Shown: in pieces, positions 41,558 through 51,645 of the stretch | Layout of the letters: each line of letters starts with the position of its first letter | Position numbering within the stretch: the stretch's first letter is position 1 | Origin: Brachynemurus nebulosus | Lineage: Eukaryota > Arthropoda > Insecta > Neuroptera > Myrmeleontidae | DNA: 64,000 nucleotides | Reading direction: 5' to 3' | NCBI GenBank assembly: GCA_035578155.1 | Contig: JAPWDM010000032.1 | Coordinates: 3,952,394-4,016,393, forward strand | Notes under the pieces: generated by a model | What the model saw: only the letters and a program-made list of their open reading frames with translations | Database searches by the model: none | What the model was told of the DNA's origin: nothing | Translations under genes and position numbers: made by a program

Positions 41558-43194
41558 ATGTGTATAGAAAATAATGTTTCCACGAGCGGGTCCGGGCCTT
41601 AAACACGGACGCGAAGCCTGCTCCACCGCCGTCAACTGGTGGGAGCAATAACGGCGGGGCTACTACCAGTACCCCAGTCGCTAAGAATGAAACGTCACAG
41701 TCAAGCGGTGGTGTTTCAAAGTCCACGGGGGGTAACCCTCCTCCCAAGCAAAAAGGAAAAGGGAAAAATCGTGGGCGTTTAGTTGACCTAGCAAATTATA
41801 TGAAGTACTTAGTGATAAAGCCAAAGGAAGGTGATTTTATTAAAATCAGCCCTTTCCTTTTGGCGAAATTGGTTAAGGAAGGAATTGGGCAGGTTAAAGA
41901 TGCCAAACTATCTGGCAAAGGGTTGCTCATAGAGGCATTTTCACCGGCACAATCTGAGAAGATAATTAGTCTAAAAGAATTAGGACAGTACGCAATAGAG
42001 GTAACCCCCCATGGTATATTAAATTACTCGATGGGAATTATCATCCATCCATCTTTAGCGTACTGTACCCTGGACGAGATAGTGTCGGAGATGTCTCCAC
42101 AGGGGGTAATAGACGCGAAAAGGGTGACGTACAACAAGGGGAACAAGCATCCTGAGTCCCCTTTAATTTTGCTAACATTCAACAAGGTAAATCTACCAAG
42201 AGAAGTTGTCATCGGCCTTTTCACAAAAGTGGACGTACGTCCGTACATTACGTACGTCCGTACAGTACGTCCGTACGTTACCACTGTCAACGGTACGGAC
42301 ACGTCTCACAGCGCTGTAATGTTGAGCAACATATATGCGTGTGTGGTAAGCCGTTACACGAGGGACAACCGTGCGGCGAACCAATAAAATGTGTCAACTG
42401 CGGGAACAATCACTCGGCTAAGTCGAGGAATTGCCGCATTTTTAAACAAGAGTCAGCCACTCAAGAGCTGAGAGCCCCGTGAAAAACTAACTTACCCAGA
42501 GGCACGACGGAAGCTTCTAGGTAACATGCCCCGTCGCTCAGCCTTGGATGGGTACGCACGCGCTGTTGCCGCCCCCGCCTCTTCAGCGGCTGATAAAAAC
42601 GAGATTAAAGAATTGAAAGAAGCGATGAAGACGATGCAACAAACTATGCAGAGAATGCAAGAGAGCCTTACACGCTCTGTGGGTATAGCTAGCCCTACAC
42701 CTACCACAGCCGCTGCAGTGCCAGCCAAGGTCTCTGAGGCCAGGAGAATAATAACTCCAACACCTCAGGGACCAGTTGTCAGAAACGTGACGTCTTCTCC
42801 TAAGCAGATTTCACCAAAGAAATCGTCACCCTCGAGAAGACGTCACAGCGAGGGGGAAAAGGAGGTGGCGAAATCCCGGTCCCCCCAAAAGGGACCTGCC
42901 ACCTCACAACCGGAGGCGGAATTCATTCCGCCCCCACCATTGACGGCTCCGCTACCACAGCGGCCGTCCAGACCGGGCACGCCAACACGCCCGGTCACCA
43001 CCCTCCCGAGTCGCTCTACAACAACACCAGTGAGCGACTCGGACATGTCGACGGCGTTGGTCCGGTCGGATGTTAAACGCCCGACGTCCGATGCCTATAC
43101 AAATACCTCGGCCACGGAGTCCGATAACTCCGATGCCGAGGTTCAAGTAATTAAAAAGAAAAAAGGCTGGCCAAAGGGGAAACCTAGGCAGTAG
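41558..43194 (+). pseudogene. I-like LINE ORF1 (gag-like), copy 2
   Basis: Same protein as in copy 1. A frame break lies near 41,600. The conserved domain is open from about 41,800 (MKYLVIKPKEGDF, LGQYAIEVTPHGILNYSMG). At 42,230-42,300 a run of ACGTCCGTAC-like repeats disrupts the first zinc knuckle and shifts the frame. The last knuckle (CVNCGNNHSAKSRNC) is legible. The coiled coil (EIKELKEAMKTMQQTMQRMQ) and the Ser/Pro/Lys tail are open to 43,194. Confidence 0.85.
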
Positions 43195-43231
43195 CCACAC
43201 TTCCTAGGGAGCAACCCAAGTGGTAACAAAA

Positions 43232-46200
43232 ATGGCTATTATACAATGGAACTGTAATGGTGTAAAACATCATTACTGTGAGTTGCAGATGTTCCTGGCT
43301 GAGCACACGCCTATGTGCGTGTGCTTACAAGAAACACACTTAAAGCCGGCGGAACAATTTTCAATAAAAAATTATCACATCCGCCGGCACAATGTACAGC
43401 CAGACATCCGGGCGAGGGGGGGTGTTGCCATCCTAATAAAAGATGGCGTCCCTTTCCGGGACCACCCATTAAACACCCCCTTACAAGCTATTGCAATTCG
43501 TTTTATGAAACCGCCCCAATTCACAGTATGCTCGGTCTATTTACCAGATTTCGACTGGAATGTCTAATTCCTAACCGAGCTTACAGTTACCATGTCCATT
43601 TTTGTTACTAGGAGACTTTAATGCTCACAGCCCCATGTGGGGCTGTAGCACAAGAGACGCCCGTGAAAGACTCATTGAACGATTTCTAGATGAGTCTGAA
43701 ACGGTCTTGTTAAATTCCGGTGAAGCTACCTTTATTAACGCAAGAACCGGTGAGTTGTTGGCTGTTGACCTATCATTTAGCTCACCGGTCATTGTACACC
43801 GTTATGAATGGACGCTGGCTTCTGATTCGTACGGTAGTGACCATATTCCAATCATATTGAACAGTACCACGCCGATGACTCCACAATCGTGGATAAATCG
43901 GCCATAAATACCTCCACAACAACCTCGGAGGTATGAAGAAGAGTTAGGGCCATTACTTTGAAATCTTCCCGTTCACCTATGCCCTCCCTTCTCGTCGTCG
44001 ACGGTCGGAACATCACTGAACGCGCAGAAATAGCTAACTGCTTAGCTAAGCACTTTGAGCGTGTCAGTGGCTCCCAGAATTATGACTCGGACTTCCTGCA
44101 GATCAAGATCGAACATGAACAAAATGATCTTGATTTTTTCTCAGATGAATCCCTCCAGTTTCCAACCGTTTTCTATGCAAGAATTACTGGAGGAGCTTCG
44201 GGGATCTGGGGACACATCCCTTGGACCTGATGACATCCCCTACGCCATGATCCGGAACCTGTCTTATCCTGGTAAGTGTAGGTTACTGGATCTGTACAAC
44301 GAAATTATTAGGCAAGGCGTTTACCCTCCACAGTGGCGAGAAGCTACCATCATTCCGCTGCTAAAAGAGGGTAAAGATTCATCGCAACTATCTAGCTACC
44401 GTCCAATATCCTTGATTTGCTGTTTCAGCAAGGTATTGGAAAAAATGGTGAACAACCGTCTCGTTTGGTGGCTGGAATCCCACAATCCCATACCTAAACA
44501 TTAATGTGGGTTCCGCCGATACCATTCGACTACGGACCATCTTGTTCGCCTCGAGAATGCCATTCACGACGCCTTTCTCCAACGGAAACACCTTGTGGCT
44601 GTGTTTTTCGATTTGGAAAGCTTATGATATTGCTTGGAGAGCTTTCGAAAGCTTATGATATGACCTGAAGGTATGGCATTCTCAAGAAGCTGCACGACTG
44701 GGGTTTAAGAGGTAACCACCCTCAGTTCGTAAAAAGTTTTCTGACTGACCGTTCTTTTCGTGTCCGCGTAGGTAACATTGAGTCTGAGGCCCACTCCCAG
44801 GAGAATGGTGTTCCTCAAGGCTCCACCATTAGTGTCACCTTGTTTTCCATCGCAGTCAGTCATATTGCAGCTTCAGCCCCAATTCGTCGTTGCTGGTACG
44901 TTGATGACCTCACAATCTTCTATACAGTCGATTCCATCGAGGATATTCAACAATGGCTGCAACAAGGCATCAACGAAGTGGTGACTTCTGCAGAAGCTCT
45001 TGGTTTTCGCTTCTCTCCACAAAAAACATCGGTGGTACACTACTGCAGAAAACGCAGAGCACATCCGGATCCTGTTCTCACATTAAAAGGATCCAACCTT
45101 CAGTGCGTTGATAGTGTCAGGTTTCTAGGACTCATATTTGATAAACAACTTACGTGGCGCCCACACCTCCAAGCCTTAGCTGCGAGTTGTCGCAGGACAA
45201 TAAACATGCTTAAGTGCTTGGCTGGTGCATCGTGGGGTGCGGGCCGGGAGTCGTTGCTTCGCCTGTATCAATTGCTGGTTCTGACTAGGATTGATTACGG
45301 CAGCATTGTTTACTCCTCCACCCGGGCATCTGCGCTTCTACTCCTAGATCCTGTTCACCATGCAGGCATACGACTGGCTACGGGAGCATTTCGAACGAGC
45401 CCTTCTATGAGCGTCTGCGTAAAGTCGGGTCTTCCTCCGCTGCGACTGAGACGTGCTCAATTATGCAGCGGGGGTATATGCAACACCTACACATATAAAC
45501 TACCCGACTCTGTTCAGATACCGTTTACAGGGGCTCTGCGGTCGACGTCCCACCATAAGTCGACCAGTGGCCGTTCGAACGCAGGAGTTATTAGAGAGTC
45601 TCAACTTACAGTTCGCCAGGGTACTTCCCAAACGTCCTATGGTAGTGCTCGCTTGGCTAATCTCTAACGTAAGGAGTCGTTTCGACCTGACTGGTCTCAA
45701 CAAGGGGGAGACCAGTTCATTCGAATACCGATCCCGCTTCTACGAGATCATAAGCGAACTTGACTCTCTCTGCATATACACAGATGGTTCCAAAACAGCT
45801 ACGGGTGTGGGAAGTGCCATCGTCATTCGTGGCGATCCTCACGCTTGGACACTTCCTCCCCAGGCTACTGTGTATACTGCGGAATTATTTGCGATTTTGG
45901 AAGCCCTGCGATTCTGTCAAACATCCGAAGACAGCACATTCGTCATTTGTTCCGACTCGTTGAGCGCGTTGCAAGCGATCTGCGACTCTCATACCGTCGC
46001 TCCACTGGTGCAGAACATCTTGACGTGTCTCTACATGCTCAGCCAGAAGTCTATCACCTTCTGGATACCCGGACATATATATTGCCGGGGATACCTGGCA
46101 ATGAACTCGCCGACCAGGCAGCACGTCATGCAGCCGAAGTCGGTGAGCCACAGGACATTGCCATACGCCCAGAGGATCTGAGAGTGAGCATACGATCCGC

Positions 46201-46573
46201 GATCGAACATAAATGGCAACGTGAGTGGAACAACCTCACGGCTAAGCTCAAACAGGTGAAACCTGAGGTCCGAAGAACTCCGGCACCTGTAAATCTGAGC
46301 CGGCGAGAGAGTGTGGACCTGACACGTTTACGTTTGGGCCACACGGCGCTAACACATCGCCATCTTCTCGCCGGTGAGGATCAGCCAAGGTGCGCCGCCT
46401 GCGGGACGGCGCTGACCGTGAGGCATATAGTTGAGGAATGTGTAACCTTTGAGCCATTGCGCCAGGGGTTGCAGCTCCTGAACAATGTAGCCAACGCTTT
46501 AAGGTATGATACTGTCTCTGAAAGAAAGATGATTGAATTTCTCAGAAATTCGAATCTTCTTCAGAGACTGTAG
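43232..46573 (+). pseudogene. I-like LINE ORF2, copy 2
   Basis: Begins at ATG 43,232. The APE endonuclease shows WNCNGV, LQETHL, RARGGVAILIKDG, LGDFNAHSPMWG and SYGSDHIPIIL, with a stop at 43,565 and a frame break. After a ~345-bp deletion the RT continues with SYRPISLICCFSKVLEKMV, AVFFDLE (followed by a 33-bp local duplication near 44,616-44,665), NGVPQGSTISVTLF and the catalytic CWYVDDLTIFY. RNase H follows (YTDGSKTATGVGSAIV, VYTAELFAILEALR, VICSDSLSALQ). The C-terminus ends in a zinc motif CAACGTALTVRHIVEEC and stops at 46,573. Frameshifts and stops prevent expression as one protein. Confidence 0.85.
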
Positions 46574-46619
46574 GGGCTTTACATCTCATATTTTATCAAA
46601 GTCGTCTCTTGATTCTCCC

Positions 46620-47541
46620 CCGATATTTTAAACTTTACAGCTCCGTTTTAATCTTTATGTGTAAAATGATATTGTGTTTATCTTATTTATTAACAATACC
46701 CTGTTCCAGCTGGTCTGGCTGGGTACTTTTAGTCTTTCGTTATGCCACTAAGGGCCTTTTACACTCTTAGTGGTACTGTTGTTATTTATACATGTTTTTT
46801 GTTGTTGTTATTTCTTTTTAACGATGTACCACCAAGGGCCTTTTACACCTAAGGTGGTACATCTTTTGTTTTTATTATCTGTGATACTTTCTTATGCCGC
46901 TGTAGGCCTGTTGTTATGGCTCTACAGCGGTATTGTTTTAACCCCTTATTGCGTCACTGGTGGGCCTGTGGCCTCCCAGTGACGCAATAAGTCTCATCTG
47001 TGATACCATTGTGATAATTTTCTAGTCGTGTTGTGTACTCTCTAGTCGGTTCTCTCCAACCCGGGGCCCTTTACACCTCGGGGGAGTCTCAGCGATCGTT
47101 CTCAGGCCTTGGTGACTGGACGCTCAGTCTAGTACTCATCGTACCGTCGCCAAGGACTGTCCTCTCTATTTAAGCCCTGCGATGGCAAGGCGCATCGCTG
47201 GAGTTTTATTTGTGTATGTTTGTCCGTTGTCTAGTGCATTTATGTGTCCCTGTCTTTACGTGTTGTTTTTATTTATATCTCTCGTTTCGGCGGCGCATGC
47301 CCTTAGTCGGTGATGCCGCCGGGTGCTGCTGACCGCGCCATCTACCGGCAACAGTACCCCAATTTTAATTTAAAAAAAATAATGTGTGTTTGTCCGTTGT
47401 CTATTGCATTTATGTGTCCCTGTCTGTTCTGTGTATATTCTGTTTCCATCGTTTATAGCGGCGCATGTCCGTCACTGGCGATGCCGCCGGACACTGCTGA
47501 CCGCGCCATCCACCGGCAGCAGTGCTCCAATTTTAATTAAG
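46620..47541 (+). other. Hairpin array 3' UTR of I-like copy 2, with a duplicated 3' terminus
   Basis: Carries the same hairpin series as copy 1: CCACTAAGG/CTTAGTGG near 46,745-46,774, GATGTACCACC/GGTGGTACATC near 46,823-46,863, CCGCTGTAG/CTACAGCGG near 46,895-46,929, and GCGTCACTGG/CCAGTGACGC near 46,950-46,986. The final ~160 bp (TGTTTGTCCGTTGTCTA to CCCCAATTTTAATT) occurs twice, ending near 47,370 and again near 47,540. Confidence 0.85.
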
Positions 47542-47549
47542 AATAATAA

Positions 47550-47604
<55 letters not shown>
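47541..47604. repeat. (AAT)n microsatellite
   Basis: About 60 bases of AAT repeats with one AAAA interruption, between the I-like tail and a Dong-like fragment. Confidence 0.97.
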
Positions 47605-48043
47605 CTGCAGAGGAGAAGGCACGTATTCGTATTAAACAAATTGACACCAAGGTGAGGACACTACGACAGCTGGTATCGCGTATCCAATGTGTGATAGAAT
47701 ATATTCAGACCAATAGGCGCTTTACGCGAAAGGTATGGGCTTTTGCCAGAGAACTAAGGTACCGCTATTACACGATAAATTTGGGCAATCTGTTGACCAT
47801 CAAACAGACACATTTGGATAAGATACGCGCATTGGCCCTGGCCAAGAAGAAAGTAGCCCGGCGTGAACGGTGTATTCGGGAAAATAAGATCTTTAACTCG
47901 AACCCTTCACGCCTGTTCGCATCTAAAAGCCCTGTCGTGGAGCAACCACCGACGGTCGACGCAATAGAGGATTATTGGCGGGGGATATATGAGACGACTA
48001 AAGAGACTGACTTGGACTGTATTCCCATCAGCCAGTTTAAATG
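47605..48043 (+). pseudogene. Dong/R4-like LINE fragment (copy C)
   Basis: An open frame starting right after the TAA tract encodes a basic helical segment (ARIRIKQIDTKVRTLRQLV, FTRKVWAFARELRYRYY) followed by a VDAIEDYWRGIYETT box. The latter corresponds to the ALHSFWANIWSN region that precedes RT in copy A. The frame stops at 48,045, where the 381-bp duplication begins, so RT and downstream domains are missing. It is both 5' truncated at TAA repeats and cut at its 3' side. Confidence 0.65.
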
Positions 48044-48044
48044 G

Positions 48045-48806
48045 TAGGGTAGACAGGGGTTATTTGGACAATAAAATTTCTAAGAGGTAATTTGAGCCAC
48101 TCTTTTCCAATTAACCACTTTACAGAAGTAAGTTGAACATCCAAAAATTACACCACACAAAAGATATGACCAAATTACCACACTTAAATAAGTCACTTTT
48201 ATCCAATTAACCAATTACAGAGGTAAGTTAAACATGCAGAAATTACCCCACACAAATGATATGACCAAATTACCACACTTAAATAAGTCACTCTTATCCA
48301 ATTAACCACATACAGAGAGAGGTAAGTTGAACATGCAAAAATTATCCAATACAAAAATTATGACAAAATTACAACACTTAAATAAGTCGTTCATATCCAA
48401 TTCACCATATTAAAGAAACAACAGATAGGGTAGACAGGGGTTATTTGGACAATAAAATTTCTAAGAGGTAATTTGAGCCACTCTTTTCCAATTAACCACT
48501 TTACAGAAGTAAGTTGAACATCCAAAAATTACACCACACAAAAGATATGACCAAATTACCACACTTAAATAAGTCACTTTTATCCAATTAACCAATTACA
48601 GAGGTAAGTTAAACATGCAGAAATTACCCCACACAAATGATATGACCAAATTACCACACTTAAATAAGTCACTCTTATCCAATTAACCACATACAGAGAG
48701 AGGTAAGTTGAACATGCAAAAATTATCCAATACAAAAATTATGACAAAATTACAACACTTAAATAAGTCGTTCATATCCAATTCACCATATTAAAGAAAC
48801 AACAGA
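48045..48806. repeat. 381-bp tandem duplication with internal ~115-bp sub-repeats
   Basis: 48,045-48,425 and 48,426-48,806 look identical, each starting TAGGGTAGACAGGGGTTATT. Each copy holds about three diverged sub-units sharing ATGACCAAATTACCACACTT followed by AAATAAGTCACTCTTATCCA. The GGGTAGACAGGGG start next to TA resembles the terminal motif of some insect pogo/Tigger elements, but the matching opposite end was not found. Confidence 0.8.
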
Positions 48807-49400
48807 TACCGTAAGACGCTCTTTGTACATATGTAACATAAAGAAGACGAAACAACAACATCGCTTACAACATACAAAATAAGTGTATATTTGAACTTAG
48901 AAAATTTTTACTAAACTTGATTAATTATATGTTAAATATATATTTTAGGAAAAAATTAATATTTTGCTAAAGTTAGTGTACATTATAAACACTATAGATA
49001 TAGGTAAAATAGCATTGTACAGTAATAACACCGGTCACATACAAAAAGTAGTATATATTTGAACTCATTGTACAGTAACAACACATAACATATGATGATT
49101 TTTGTATTTAAACTAAATAATAAAACAATATTTCTTACATACAAAAATTAGTGTATATTTGAACTGAGAAAAATTTTTTCACATTAATAAGGAATAATAC
49201 CAAATATTTATATTTAAGTTTTTATATTTATATTTATCGAACAGTTTTTATATTTATCGGTTTCTTTCAGAAATAACTTAATTAATATATAAAATATAAA
49301 AACTGTTCGAGTATTGAATAGCGTTCGTGTATAGTGGCTTTTATCCTATATATAATATTAAAAAAAATTGTATCATTTATAAATAATTTTTTTGAAAAAT
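48807..49400. repeat. AT-rich flank with repeated ACATACAAAA...TATATTTGAAC motif
   Basis: The motif ACATACAAAATTAGTGTATA followed by TTTGAAC occurs three times in variant form (near 48,872, 49,035 and 49,138). The 49,066-49,115 stretch (TTGTACAGTAACAACACATA) is found in inverted form at 51,295-51,345, on the other side of the transposase gene. Confidence 0.6.
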
Positions 49401-51050
49401 TTATATTGAAATATTTTCACAATTAATACATATATATGTATCACTAGTATTAGGCACACAATTAATATGCGCCCAGTTTTTGCACAACTGACATTCAATC
49501 CACGTTTCTTTGGAGCGACACTTTGAAAATAGTTCATTGCATATTAAGCAAGAAATCCTTGATAATAATATTAAACAATCACTATTAATACAAATATTAA
49601 TTTTTTTAGTAACTTTTTTACACTTTTTTGCTATATTTTGTTCTTTCTCTAATGTTTTTATCTCTATTGAATCGGTTAAAATACTAGATTTTCTTTTCCT
49701 TTTGGTTTGACCCCGTTCTTTTGAAACAGCCCTCGGGTACGGTCGAACTATTTCTGGAGAAAATATTGGTGTTGAAATTGTAGTTGATGATGTTAAAATT
49801 TGCGATTCTGGGGGATCAGTTACGAATGACGGAGCGAAATCATCTTGAGTAAAAATATTTTCATTATATGGAAATATTCCAGTCTTTTTAAATCCTTTTA
49901 TGATATTTTTATTAGTTGTAGCTAATGGTAATGAATCTGTTACTATTTTTGGGATATCATATATTGTTATTTTTTCACCTGGATTATTTTTTAACCATAA
50001 ATCTTGTGCAGTTGAAGCATATTTCTTAAATGGTCCATACACAGCTACATCAAGTGGTTGTAATTTATGGCTACAATGTGGTGGAAAGGATAACATTACG
50101 ATCCCATTATCTTTCGCTAAGTTTAAGGTTGGTACATGTAAATGTGAGGAATGATTATCTAATACGAGTAATACTGGATTATTAATAGATGGTTTTACGT
50201 GTGCGATGAAATGTTGCATGTACATAAAAAATTCTTTATTTGTTACCCAACCGCTTGAATTGGCTGCACCAATACAACCTTTTGGTCCATTATTAATAAA
50301 ATGATTTTTATATTTTTTTCGTGGAAATACGAACATAGGAGGCACTGTATTTCCGTTTGCAGAAACAGCACATATTAGTGTCACATTAGTGCCCCGTTCA
50401 GCAGAAGTTATGGAGCCAACATTTTTTTTTCCTTTGGCAGCAATTATTTTAATAGGTTTTAGTACTGTACAAATTCCAGTTTCATCAATGTTCCAAATGT
50501 TTGATGCGGTAAATTGATATTTATTCATAACTTCAGCTAATTTTGTGAAAAATGGTTTTACATTTTCAACACTAAACGATGTTGCTCGTCCGATACTTGT
50601 TGGTTCAGGTTTTCTAATTGATAATTCTCTATTCCTTTTTAGAAAACTAGTAAGCCACTCTTTACCAGCTATTTTATTAAGTTTCCATGTTTCAGGCATT
50701 TTAATATTAAATTTTTCAGCACACTCATAAGCAAGCTGACGAACATTTTTGGGAGTCAATCCATAAAATATCGAAGCCATTTGTAGCAAATAATCTTTTA
50801 ATGCAATTTCCTGGTCCTTAGAAAATACTTGTCTAGATTTTTTATAACCCATTGTAGGTAAATCTTGCGTTTCCTTATCTTTATATGCTTTAAATTTAAT
50901 TACATAACGTGATAATGTCGTACGTTTAATATTAAATTCCTTTGAAGCAGCATTGATACTTTTATTTCCAAAAATTATTGTTCTTGCGGCATTATTAAAA
51001 ATTTCAATGGGTATTAGCCCTCTTTCGGTTTTACGTTTATAATTTCTCAT
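49401..51050 (-). CDS. Pogo/Jerky-type DDE transposase with C-terminal PHD-like finger
   Basis: An uninterrupted 549-aa frame. The N-terminal helix-turn-helix lies at residues 15-55 (SINAASKEFNIKRTTLSRYV), followed by a CENP-B-like second DNA-binding region (TPKNVRQLAYE, KEWLTSFLKRN). The DDE_1 core has D189 in NIDETG, D298 in LDNHSSH and D334 in LQPLDVAVYGPFK: a D-D-35-D arrangement within the pogo/Tigger range. The C-terminus (residues ~503-546) has a C-x2-C...C-x2-C...H-x2-C...C-x2-C array, a PHD/RING-like finger that some insect pogo-type proteins carry. Start at 51,050 is the first ATG of the frame, right before the HTH. No inactivating change is visible; it may be an active transposon gene or a domesticated one. 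It lies between the retroelement block and the rDNA spacer repeats. Confidence 0.9.
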   Translation of the reverse strand: MRNYKRKTERGLIPIEIFNNAARTIIFGNKSINAASKEFNIKRTTLSRYVIKFKAYKDKETQDLPTMGYKKSRQVFSKDQEIALKDYLLQMASIFYGLTPKNVRQLAYECAEKFNIKMPETWKLNKIAGKEWLTSFLKRNRELSIRKPEPTSIGRATSFSVENVKPFFTKLAEVMNKYQFTASNIWNIDETGICTVLKPIKIIAAKGKKNVGSITSAERGTNVTLICAVSANGNTVPPMFVFPRKKYKNHFINNGPKGCIGAANSSGWVTNKEFFMYMQHFIAHVKPSINNPVLLVLDNHSSHLHVPTLNLAKDNGIVMLSFPPHCSHKLQPLDVAVYGPFKKYASTAQDLWLKNNPGEKITIYDIPKIVTDSLPLATTNKNIIKGFKKTGIFPYNENIFTQDDFAPSFVTDPPESQILTSSTTISTPIFSPEIVRPYPRAVSKERGQTKRKRKSSILTDSIEIKTLEKEQNIAKKCKKVTKKINICINSDCLILLSRISCLICNELFSKCRSKETWIECQLCKNWAHINCVPNTSDTYICINCENISI

Positions 51051-51059
51051 ATCTAAAAG

Positions 51060-51353
51060 AAGTAAGAAACAAAAATTTAATAAAAGAAAATCTTAATAAT
51101 AGTTTTATTAATGAAAAAATTGTACTTACTTATTATTTATAAATGATACAAATTGAAATATGACCAAATTTTTAAAAATTGGTTAACAATTGTAAAAACA
51201 AGTTCGCATTTACAAAAATTTTGAATAATCTTGCTAACAATTAGTTAAAAACAAATAAAAGTGAAAAAAATAAAAACGATTTCTAATTTAAGTACAAAAA
51301 TCATCGTTATGTATGTGTTGTTTACTGTACAAGGTTCAAATCTACACTAAATA
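51060..51353. repeat. Flank of the pogo-like gene with inverted copy of the left-side motif
   Basis: 51,295-51,350, reverse-complemented, reads TAGTGTAGATTTGAACCTTG then TACAGTAAACAACACATACA and continues into GATGATTTTTGTAC, matching 49,035-49,115. This defines a probable inverted-repeat pair around the transposase gene, roughly 49,033-51,350. Exact ends and target duplication are not clear. Confidence 0.5.
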
Positions 51354-51645
51354 TGTATGAGGGGGAAGTTCTCTTATAACGAACTTTAAATGCAAACATC
51401 ACGAATGTGTGTGTGTTGTCTCTACCGTATACAACGCTATATTACCTATATGTATACTTCTTTTAAAAGAGGGGACGTTGTAAAAGACACATTTCATTCG
51501 CAATATATATTTATATGTGTGTTGTCGCTACCGTATATTTTAAAATCAGTTGTATATTAAATGTATGTTTTTGCAACTTTTATATTAGTTGAAAAAACTT
51601 ATAGAAATAATTAACATGTAGGATGAATTGAATATACTTATTTGT
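51354..51645 (+). promoter_or_regulatory. Spacer module 1, possible spacer promoter
   Basis: About 290 bp, beginning GTATGAGGGGGAAGTTCTC and including GTGTGTTGTCTCTACCGTAT, an AAGAGGGGACGTTG box, and GTGTTGTCGCTACCGTATAT. The paired CTACCGTATA boxes and repetition ahead of each block of A/B units are what duplicated Pol I spacer promoters look like in other insects, but function is inferred only from arrangement. Confidence 0.35.

Larger units (their letters stand above)
41441..47541 (+). mobile_element. I-group-like LINE, copy 2
   Basis: Starts abruptly inside the 5' UTR at a point matching 30,489 of copy 1 (CTTGTCCCTAGGGCCCCTCA), so it is 5' truncated. It runs through ORF1, ORF2 and the hairpin 3' UTR to an (AAT)n tail. 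It retains the RT core that copy 1 lost, but lacks about 345 bp of ORF2 that copy 1 keeps (joint near 43,892), and its final 3' segment is duplicated. Confidence 0.85.
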
